Shown in pieces: positions 19,785 to 28,818 of a stretch of DNA of 64,000 bases. The stretch is from contig CM041465.1 in the NCBI GenBank assembly GCA_023213395.1, forward strand, positions 53,141,741 through 53,205,740, read 5' to 3'. Numbering within the stretch: position 1 is the stretch's first letter; each line of letters begins with the position of its first letter. Origin of the DNA: Cycas panzhihuaensis. Its lineage: Eukaryota; Cycadophyta. The position numbers and the translations under genes were made by a program. Under the pieces are notes generated by a model. It worked only from the letters and a program-made list of their open reading frames with translations. It was not told where the DNA came from and ran no database searches.

Positions 19785-20912
19785 ATGTCCATCATGGATG
19801 TCTTGAGAAGTTGCCTCGAGCAACGAATGCTCCTCTTGGAATCTCTAGGATTGAATGACGCGCCTGTTCACGCTTTGGGCACAACCCAAAGTTGCGAACC
19901 TATCATCTCTTTCGATCCCAGAGATCTTCTCCCAGCCAGTGGAAGGGAACAATAATGAAACTTCCCTTTCACGATTACCATCGATACTCCTGACTGCACA
20001 TTGCGAAGAACTATCGTAGACAACAGTTCTTCCGTCAATGCCATGCCGTTGCGCTTCATGCAAGAGCTTGGCATTTCTGCCTTGGAACCTATTCCATGGT
20101 GATGTCAGGGTTATGACAGTAGTGAGAAGACTCCCTTGGGATCTGTCTCGATACCTCTTACCCTCAAGGATAAGACTATCCTTGCCGACATCATTGTCCT
20201 CGATGTAGACGTCAATTACAACCTCCTTCTAGGTTGACCATGGCTTGACCAAATGGGAGCCGTGTGTTCCACCAGTTGGGGGTAACTTAAGTTTGTTTAT
20301 GACGGACAAATGGGAGTTGTCTCCCACGAGCAACCACTCACAAAATAAATTAGGCCTTCTACTCAGGCGAGCCATGGCCATACGAAGGGAAGCAAATACC
20401 CTTTTGATCATGCCTCAGCCTGCTCGATCGGTATCCCCGATCCCTCTTGCCATGAAGAGGATCCCACATCTTCTTCTTCTGATTTGATACGTTTTGCCCC
20501 CATCAGCGTTAAAAGCTATGGATACCTCGCCATGTTTGACGGCAATGGGTCCCATAGTGAGGATGAAGACCTTCCTCACTCAATTTCCTTCCTTCGCGCT
20601 GGTGGGGGGCACTCTGCTCATTCTAGGTCTCCACTTAGGACTGCTTTTATTAGAGAGCCTGATCATTCTCTTGCATCACACACCATTGTTAGTGTTGACC
20701 AGCAGATTCCTGGTTCTCCCTTTCCATCACCTCCCACGAGTGATGGCGTTGAGAGTTTCCCTCTTGCTTTTTACGAGGGATCTCTCCTTGACTCTCCCTT
20801 AAAGTCCCCTAGGGATGTTGGGCAGCTTACAGGCCATACTGGTCCCCTAGGGATGTTGGGTAGCTTACAGGCTATCCCACACCTCATCCATTCGAAGTCA
20901 GGTCATCCATAG
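19785..20912 (+). pseudogene. Element B protease and acidic linker (second half of gag-pol)
   Basis: The B frame resumes at the duplicated ATGTC, reading MSIMDVL.. as in G and M. The protease active-site stretch is VDNSSSVNAM near 20016-20045 (Gly of the usual D-x-G replaced by Ser). VDVNYNLLLG and PWLDQMGAV follow near 20205-20265. After that comes the acidic, Ser/His-rich segment (GNGSHSEDEDLPHS near 20540-20585) that precedes RT in complete copies. Two in-frame stops near 19950 and several others make it inactive. Confidence 0.82.
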
Positions 20913-20913
20913 G

Positions 20914-21420
20914 GTGGACTACTTCGAGGACGACGAGGCTTTGCTGGAGCACTTAGCTGGCTCCACGCCCAGTTTACCTTCTGGTCACCACAAGCTTAGC
21001 CACCAGAAGGTCCTAGCGATTGGGTCCACATTAGCTGACCCAATCCTTTCTTCTATTTCGTCTCTACGGGTTCCCCTTAGAGGTCTTATTGATGAGGAGT
21101 CTATCCGTAAGGGTCACCTCCTAGATCTCAAAGCCCTGGACGAGAGGCGTTTAATGGCTTATCAAGTGAATCTTCCTTCGAAAGCCCGCCTACAAAGGAC
21201 TCATGACAAACGTCTCTATGCTCGTCCTTTATGCCCTGGGGACCATGTCCTCAAATTGGAATACCTTTATGATCGCCTGGCCAAATATGGGCCCAAATGG
21301 GTAGGCCCTTTCATTGTTCTCGAAAGCCTTGACAATGGCGCCTATAGGATTACCACTTTGGAAGGCCTGGAATTTGAGAAGGCAGTTAACGGGAAATTCC
21401 TTAAAAAGTTTTACGCATGA
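20914..21420 (+). pseudogene. Element B pol fusion: pre-RT segment joined to integrase C terminus
   Basis: This is an uninterrupted frame of 168 codons. The first 49 or so (DYFEDDEALLEHL..) match the segment just before RT in G (60619-60780). The rest (LIDEESI.. to FLKKFYA) matches the far end of integrase in G (63270-63620). RT, RNase H and most of integrase, about 2.5 kb in G, are missing between them. The junction near 21058-21068 lies in a short TCTCT run present at both ends of the deletion in G. The reading frame is kept across the join. Confidence 0.88.
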
Positions 21421-21460
21421 TCTTTCGGCTGTCCCTTCGCCATGCTCTGAAATGAGCCTA

Positions 21461-21786
21461 AACTACCATCTTAAATTGTTCCCATTTCTCCCAATCACAG
21501 GTAGAATGGCAATTTAAGGTGTCTTCTTCAAGCTTTGAAACGAGCCTAAACTACCATCTTAAATTGTTCCCATTTCTCTCGACCTCAGGTAGAATGGCAA
21601 TTTAAGGTGTCTTCTTCATGCTCCTGGTTCCTCCCATGGAACCCGTGTTCCCATTTTCTTTGGGACCTTATCCTCCTATTTCGGCATCCCACAGTTAGGA
21701 TGACGCTCCGAAACGAGCCTAAACTACCATCTTAGGTTGTTTCCATCCTTCCTAAGCATGGGTAGAATGGCAATTTAAGATGGATT
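21461..21786 (+). repeat. Three hairpin repeats in 3' UTR of element B
   Basis: The hairpins lie at 21461-21520, 21551-21610 and 21724-21786. Arms are ACCATCTTAAATTG and CAATTTAAGGTG, with an inner arm pair around an AATCACA-type loop. They are homologous to the arrays of C, E and G and sit in the same place, right after the pol stop. Spacing of the third unit is larger. Confidence 0.82.
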
Positions 21787-22326
21787 CTTGCTTTTCCTTC
21801 TGATTCCTCCCACGGAACCCATGTTCCTGTACCCTCTTAGGAACTTTTCATCTTCCTACTTGGGCATTTCCCAGCTAGGATGACGCTTTGGAGTATCATT
21901 ACTCCTCTCTCCTGTCTGTTGTTTCCTTCGCATATTTTGCTATGCTCCTCTATGGACATGCATGTCGCTCTATTTCTACCCCACATCTCTCTATCACCTC
22001 TACTTATAGTGGATGTGTGTGCTCCTATTAGACATATAGCTATACATGGAAGGAAATACATGCATCCTACAATAAAACATTTACAACCAAACATTTACAA
22101 CGTACAAAACAAAGCATACATACTATCTACCACATAATATACACAACATCTCATATCAAAATGGGGTTCCAATTATCCCATATATATATACATCAAAAAT
22201 CATATATTACATCATACATATAGGAAGCCGGTGTCCTTGCAGGGGGGGTATAATCATATGAGCCTATATATGACCCCCTGGAGGCCCATGCTTTCCCCTG
22301 TCAAAATCATATACATATCTCCTACA
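21787..22326 (+). other. Noncoding region of element B between hairpins and antisense gene
   Basis: It contains the GGAGTA-TCAT-TACTCC hairpin at 21890-21905, then AT-rich sequence with a (TA)n run near 22180-22190 and a run of eight G near 22242-22249. For the antisense gene this is the 3' flank. No gene seen. Confidence 0.6.
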
Positions 22327-24308
22327 CTACTGCTGCCCCGCTCCTGAGGCACCATCTCCTAGCCTGTGTGATCCCTCTCTTGGGGACCACATCCCTTCGA
22401 GGCTCCTCCTGGGCCTCGAAGAGCTACCTGCCTCACTCCCCTCATCGCGTGGCCATCTCGGGGTCGTCACTGCTATATGGGTGTATATCCTACTCTTGCT
22501 TGACCTCGATGCCATCTGGTCCACTAGATGATCATATCGAGCCTGGATATGGTCCCTCTCTCCTCGGAGTCCCTCCTCCATACTCTGGAATCTCTCCTCT
22601 GTCGCTTTGAGGCGCTCCTCTAGCACTGCTATCTGGACCATGCTCCCTACATGTCCACCAGCTCCTCCCTGAGCCTCTAGAGCCTGGACTCATCTACATA
22701 GCGCATCTTGCTCGCTCCTCGCCTCATCGAGCTCTCGCTGCATCTGTCCCCTGAAAGTGATGTGCTCCTAGGACTCTGTAACCTAGATGTCTCTTGCCCT
22801 CGCTAATGGGGCGAACGCCTTCATATGGGCACTTGCCAACCTAGGCACATCCTCTACCTGGATGGGCAGTTGCCCCTTTGCATATACTTGAGGGAACATC
22901 TCCCTCACCATGGCCTCTTCTAGTCTCCAGACCTCTACTGTACCTGCCAATGTAACATGCCGTATGTCAGTGTATATCCCACTACATACCATGATAAAAT
23001 AAAACTAAATATCTACCTAGATGTCAAATGACTAAGGAAAGGTTAGGCCTCACCTGCCATGGCCGCTAGCTCCTCTGCTCGTGCAGCATCCTCTCCTCCT
23101 GGCTCTCTGCCAGCTGCTAGTACCTCATCCTCCGGTACCTCCTCTACTTGGGCCTCTCTCCTCGCAGGGACCAGCTCAACTCTCACCTCTCTAGATCTCC
23201 TCATGATTTGCAGCCTGTGGGCCCTAGTCACCGCCCCCCTGCTCTCCTCAGCTGCCCCTGATGGGCCTGCCTCTCCTCTGGAAGTCCTGGATGGTCCCAC
23301 TACTCTTCCTATCGACCCTGATGCACCTAGACCTCCCGCAGGTCGTGATGGGCTAGCCCCATCTCCTCCGTTGATGTCGTTGTCATCATCGTCATTATCT
23401 ATGCGTGCTCCTGCTCTGCCCGCCTTATCATCGCTATCCCACCTCACCGTCCTGTATGGATCTGCCACGTAGTCCATCAGGGTGAGGAGATCTAGTGATG
23501 TCGCCTCTACTAATCGCCGGACGTGGGCTTAGTCCTATGTCCCTCTCAGTCGAGTCTGCCATCTGTGGACCATCGGAGCCCACTCTGCTATGGTGTGTGG
23601 TCCCCCCACTGGTGCCACTGCCACGAAGTGATAAAAAAACCAGCACTTTAGCAACGTGTTGTATGATAACCCTCCTCTGCCTGTCAGCCTAATAGTGTCA
23701 AGCTGCATGACGAGGTTCACTGCTATCAGGGTGGCCCAGTCCATCCTCTCACCGGCTTTGCAGTGGTGCACTGCATCCATCCATCCTCTGGGTATCTCTC
23801 TGTAGTTCTGTTTCCAGGAAATCCAGAATAGCATGCATAGTGTGATCAGCTTCCTCACCTGAGGAATCCTTGACATCAGCATAGTCAGGAGAGGAATTCC
23901 TCTCCGCTCCCATCTGTCAACCCCAGTGAAGAATGTGGTCGCCTCTCTATGTGTTGCCTCAGTGCTAGGCAACACTCCCAATGTCACCGGCCTCCCAGTC
24001 GTCGGTACCCCCAGAATACGCTAGATGTCTCCTGGTGTAACTATCACATCACCTACCTAAGGCAAGTGGAACATGTGCCTCCTCTGATCCTAATATGATA
24101 CTATGTCCAGTAAAAGCCTCTGGTCTGATATAAACTGAGGTTTCTTCAAGGACTTGTATAGGCCACACCTCTGCAAGGTCGCCTTGTCCTCCCAGAACAT
24201 CATCTCTATGTAACTTAGCATAGCCATGCCGACGTTTTCGCAGTTATCCACCATGATAATTGCCTGCCAACACAAAAAAACTATCAAAGTTAGCCTCCTA
24301 ACAGTCAT
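22327..24308 (-). pseudogene. Antisense gene with plant-mobile-domain-like region, two exons, decayed
   Basis: On the minus strand one reading frame runs from 24308 (or the ATG at 24254) to 23054, then from 22943 to 22327 after a 110-bp intron. The joined length from 24254 is 1818 bases, about 605 residues. Exon 1 has the order typical of plant mobile domains: LQRCGLY, a D..LL.DIVSY stretch, H-x-FHLP, VTPGDI, then a LGVPTTGRPVT stretch, followed by a Trp-rich helical region. A low-complexity Asp/Arg/Glu segment follows. Exon 2 ends in a likely coiled coil (LEERLKATEERFQSMEEGL). Eight in-frame stops interrupt it (at 24092, 24059, 24023, 23537, 23531, 22785, 22770, 22692), but there is no frameshift, so selection once held the frame. 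Antisense genes are known in this lineage (for example gene 23 of maize Grande). A 3'-splice-like TTGGCAG just above 24254 hints at a further upstream exon. Function unknown. Confidence 0.75.
22944..23053 (-). other. Predicted intron of the antisense gene
   Basis: The minus strand reads ATGGCAG|GTGAGG at the donor and TTACATTGGCAG|GTACAG at the acceptor, with a CTGACAT branch-like motif about 25 bases before the acceptor. It is a phase 1 intron. Splicing keeps the frame; reading through would hit a TAA within the first ten bases. Confidence 0.7.
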
Positions 24309-25470
24309 CTATGCTCCCAGTTGTCTCTCAGCTTTCCCTGCCTGAGATTTGGGGCGTTATGGCCCCTCATCTTCTTTTTTCTGATTTTCTGCCTTCGTAT
24401 TGCGCTAAACTTAGTGATACCGCTAAGTTTATCATGGGTCCCGCGGTGATCTGTGGGCCCCGCAGCCATGATTACGGCATTGTGATCTTGTCTGTGGTAT
24501 GAATGGCAACCCCCCTAAAAAGAGGGGGGGTTTCTACCCTAAAAATTAAAAAAAAATTCTTATGGTGGAACCCGTGGGGCCCACCAGGATCAGGGCTCCC
24601 TAATGCCCAGGTCCCGCCTCTTTCTGGGTCTAATTCAGACTCTGAGAGGCCTCCAATTGCCCATAAGGGGTGCAAAAATTACATAAAAACTATAAAAAAG
24701 TAATGAATTTTGAACTTTTAAATGGGGAAGGTTTTGTGAGATCCACTCACTAGATCTGGCCTGGCCATCGCCATCTCATCTTGATGGTCTTGCTGGCTCT
24801 TGCTGTGCTCCGATCAGATGGTTAGATCATCCCCCACGTGCCTCCAAAGTTGGGCGGCGCTCCACTACATAAGGAGATGGCTCTAGTTTCTTATGAGAGC
24901 CGGTAAAAATGAATCTATTTTTTGTTTGATTTCTTTAAATAGGCAAGGGCCCTGACAGGCACTTCTTCTATTTTTGACCTCGCGACAGCCGTCTGGACCG
25001 TTCTATTTCCCTGATCGCCTTTGCCTTCTAGCCCTATCGCCTATTGTGCTCTATTGACGCCCTTTTTTTTGCCCTCTCTTGCAAGGGCATTTATGGCATC
25101 CCATTATTACACCTTTTCCAAGGCCCTTCTGCCTCGTTTTGCATGCCACTCCCATGCATGCTCGAGTTTATACTCGTTTGGCTCATTTTGCCACCCTGAA
25201 CTCATTTCTGCAGCCTTTTTTTGCTCTTGGAGTCCCCAAAGGGAATGCTCCCTCATCTAGGGGCATGTTTTACTTCCCAAAGCAACCTTTGGCGCTCTAA
25301 GACATCTTTTCTCTGCCCGCTCTCAGATGGCGGTCGGACTGGTTGCTCCCATCCTTGGGTAACCTCATTGCTAGGTCCTTCTACCATTCACGGCCACTTA
25401 TTGCCTATTTTTTTGAGTATCCTTTTCATTTCATCACTGTTTATCTGTCACCAGAGTTTAGTGTTCAAAC
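24309..25470. promoter_or_regulatory. Divergent intergenic region between antisense gene and aRNH (B)
   Basis: This 1.16 kb lies between two genes pointing away from each other. It contains a perfect dyad TAAACTTAG-N7-CTAAGTTTA (24406-24431) that resembles the AAACTTAG(T/C)GGTACC block upstream of the LTR TATA box, followed like the LTR by an A-rich tract (24540-24560). A TATA-like CTACATAAGG lies near 24866. The aRNH side ends in the pyrimidine-rich stretch and CCAG acceptor-like site at 25451-25454. It may be an internal, possibly two-way, promoter; that is inference. Confidence 0.5.
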
Positions 25471-25893
25471 ATATCCCTCTACATATTTATCGATGGTGGA
25501 AGCTGCGGTAACCCCGGACCTTCCGCCGCTGCATGGATTCTTCGCAGCCCCTCCGAACACGATTTCCTGTGTTCCAGGGTCTTCCTTCTTGAGGCAACTA
25601 ATAACGAAGCTGAGTACATGGCCATTATTGAAGCCCTTACCGATGCTCTCTACTTCCATCACGGATCCATTATGTTGCTTTGTGATTCTCACGTTGTGGT
25701 GTCCCATCTCACCCAGGTTTACCAGGTGCAATGCCCTCACTTGAGAGCCCTTGCTTCAGCTGCTAGATCTCTCTTGGCCCGCTTTTCGTTAGTAGATATT
25801 TAACATATCCCTCAGGACCTTAATGCTTAGGTAGACAGCCTCGTCTGCCTCATCCTTGAGTGTCGCCTCCCTCTTCTTGATGACCGCCTTTGA
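25471..25893 (+). pseudogene. aRNH of element B, decayed
   Basis: It has the same length (423 bases) as the intact aRNH in A, without indels. The start codon has changed from ATG to ATA. Two stops near the C terminus replace a Gln in the QHIP stretch and a residue in the NAEAD stretch. The catalytic Asp and Glu positions in DGGS, NNEAEY and LLCDSHVVV are still readable. Confidence 0.88.
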
Positions 25894-26242
25894 GGCTTGC
25901 TTGGCCAGCCCGTGCCTGAATCTCTAGTCGCTTTTAGTTTGATGTGCTTGTTCAGTTTGCTGGATGCCCTCCTATCACTCATTGCACTTCGGCAATGGGG
26001 GCATCCCCTTCATTAGCTCTATTCACCTATAGGTCGATGCTTAGATGATGCACATGCAGCCCCTACATTATCCTCGTCTCCGTCTCCCTTGTCCACGCGT
26101 TCCTCCATGACACTCGCCGACACCCTTGGTCCATATGCTGTTCATGATTATTTTTACATATATATATGCATGTGCTACTGATGTTTTTGGTTGTTAGAAT
26201 TCGCCATCATGTCATGCTTCCAAGCGGCAAGGCTCTGCTGCC

Positions 26243-26252
26243 AAGGAGGCAG
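26243..26252 (+). other. Polypurine tract of element B
   Basis: AAGGAGGCAG lies directly before the 3' LTR and is the expected plus-strand primer. It is short and contains one C. Confidence 0.45.
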
Positions 26253-28818
26253 TGTTTCTTGACTACCGGGAATGGACTCGAGACACATCGACTCAGGTAA
26301 GCTCAGGTATACGTTCTCACTTCTCCTTTCTCTTATTTAAATGAGATTGTTTAGCATAGACTACTTGACATATGCTTGCCTGCCTGCATTACTTCTTTGC
26401 TTGATCATAGTGCATGTGCTTACAACACCCTTTCAGCCTATGATGACTCATAATGGGGGCATTCCTCAGTGAATGCTACATCCCATATGGTGCATAGCCA
26501 TCCACCTCATCTCCACGACCCCTCAGGATGCTTCAGCCAGTCATGTTTGCCCCTGTTACAATATTTTGCTCATGTTGTAGTCTTCTCCAAGTCTGATTAA
26601 TTCCTTGGTTGAGACCCATTTCGCTATTTTGGCTACTTGCCCATCACCTGGATATTCCCCCAGTTGTTTTAGCCTTAATTTACTCTCAATATTAACTCTA
26701 AAGGCTTATTCCTTCTTATTTATATTTATTTTTTTGTTTCCAATCTGGCACTGTTGTAAACTTAGTGGTATTGCGAGCTTTGCCGTGGTACTGCGAAGTT
26801 TACCGCAGGGCGACTGTTTGAAATTTTAAAAGAAATCACGTGACAGTTTCTACTTTTTTCGCAGAACTACCATGTGGCACCTGCTCATTTGCGTCACCTT
26901 GATATTTCCAACATTCACCCGTAGTGAACAGGGGATAAAACAACAAATCCTCTTCATTTTCAAGGATCTTTGACTCATCTTTTATAGAAACTACACATAA
27001 TCCTCCATAGAAATCTACTGCAAAGAGAGATACACAGCTGCTGGCTCAATTCCAGGGACTATTGTTGCCCCTATTACTCACCAACATCAACTCTACATCT
27101 ACTTGCAGGACTTCAAGGCTTCAAGGAGGATCATCATCAAAATCTCCCAAAAGACAAGCTTCAAAGACTCCAAAACTCATAGTATCATCCTCACATTTCT
27201 CTCTTTTCCAAAACCTGCCATCATAATCCGCTGAATGCTGGTTATTTCCTGCTATTTTTCTAGTAAGTTCATGTTTAAAATCTTCCCAATAAGGTACCTC
27301 CCATATTTACTTTGTGATTTATGTTATTTCTTTATGCTTTTATGGATAAACTCTTAGTTTATATGCCTTCTTATTGCTGTTTCTTATCTTTTGGTATAAT
27401 ATTGCTTTCCCAATAATCCATGCAAACCTACTCTTAGGTGGCTGTTACAGGGGGGTAACACAAAGAGAATTTGAGGGAGGAAGGCAGGGTCCATCCCCCT
27501 TGCTATCCTTCTCCCCAAGGGTTCCATCCCTTATTCTCTTTCCCCTTGCCTTGGGTGCCTTCCTAGGAGTCAGGTTAGGGGGTTTGGGAGCCCATTTTCA
27601 AAGCTAACCAGCATTGGCAGCCTATTGCCACACCAGTTCCAGAGTTCTATCTATTGGTTTTTGGCATCGCATAAGCCCTGAAACTGGTTCTTACCGGTTA
27701 ACGGTTTGCCACTTACCCAATTGGACGATTTGTTGTTTGTAGCATCTTGTTCTTTGGGTATTTGCATACCTTTTAGTCACCCTCTTCTTTCTCATTATTC
27801 GTTGTCCCGTGTCCTTGCTGCAAGTCTATTTCCCTTCTTGAGACTAAGTGGAGATTTCTTGTGGGTGAGTTAGCCATTCTGAGGCTATACTCTTCATTTT
27901 GGGTGTCATTTGTGGTAAATATTTGCGGGAGTTTTTATTAAATATTATTCTATTAAATGATAGTATATATGCTTAGCTTAGTTTGATTTTGTTTCCTCTA
28001 AGTTTAGTACATATACTCAATCTATTTTGTGGCCCCTCTTTCAAGAGGGAGATACTCGTCAATTTAATTTACAGGATCTCGCACCGGTGGAGTCACGTGT
28101 AGAACAGAATCCATTGCAGGTTAGTTCCATATTTAGTGCTTTTTGTCATTTTCTGTTGTTTGCTATTCCGTTTTACATTTGCATGCATAAGGGGAGGTAA
28201 GCTAGCCCCTCTTTGGTTGTTCACGGCAACCATCACCAATTGGTATCGCATGCACAATGAGTGAAGCAGGAAGGAGCAGGAAGCAAAGAGATGGGTAGCA
28301 CTCCATTAGGATGCTAGGTCCAGGTATTTTCCTTGTCCTCGTATATTTTCTTTATGTTGTTGTTATTTATGCACATGTTTGCATAGTTTAAAACATATAA
28401 GGAATTGAAAGTGGAAAGGAACATACTTTTACTTTACATCTCTTTTATCTAGTGGTTAGTCTAGTATATTTAGATAGTTTACTTCATGTTAGAACTACCC
28501 CTACTTTACCCCTTTTGCCAACCTACACCTAGATGCCACACTTTACCTGCATTCCTATTTTCGTGTTGCCTTCTCACTTCCTTGAGAAGATGCAATGCAC
28601 CAGGTTCTCTCCTCCTCTTCCTGGCCATCCAAGGGGTAGGGAGGCCTCGCTTTGTGTAGCTACCTAGAAGCAACCAGGCATCTCTGCAGTTCCAAATCTG
28701 TGCTTCGGTGCACAGACACCCTACGAGGTGAAGTCCTTACTGTTTAAGCCTAACCTAGCTTTGCATAATTCATTCCTTTTACTAAATGTAGGGATACCAC
28801 CCTACAGAAAGTATTTCA
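26253..28818 (+). repeat. 3' LTR of element B
   Basis: It is 2566 bp, TGTTTCTTGACTACCGGG to AAAGTATTTCA. It pairs with 4582-7165, with many scattered transitions between the two. It abuts M's RNase H coding sequence at 28819. Confidence 0.93.

Larger units (their letters stand above)
4582..28818 (+). mobile_element. Element B: Tat-type retrotransposon, interrupted by C
   Basis: B has both LTRs (4582-7165 and 26253-28818), a PBS, gag, protease, a pol deletion, hairpin repeats, an antisense gene and an aRNH pseudogene. Without the nested element C it is about 14.3 kb. It lies inside the RNase H region of M: the flanking 5-mers are GTAGT (4577-4581) and GTATC (28819-28823), an imperfect target duplication. 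Removing B plus one copy restores M's reading frame exactly. The two LTRs differ visibly along their length, so B is older than C or E. Confidence 0.93.

Noticed and set aside
9849-19789. Idea that B's gag and protease belong to two different elements
   Set aside because: The perfect ATGTC duplication and exact rejoining of the frame show one element interrupted by C.
22368-22610. 80-codon plus-strand frame
   Set aside because: Shadow of the coiled-coil exon 2 of the antisense gene.
23059-23472. 137-codon plus-strand frame rich in Ala, Ser and Pro
   Set aside because: It is the complement of the low-complexity Asp/Arg/Glu part of the antisense gene; the antisense frame continues over 1.9 kb, this one does not.
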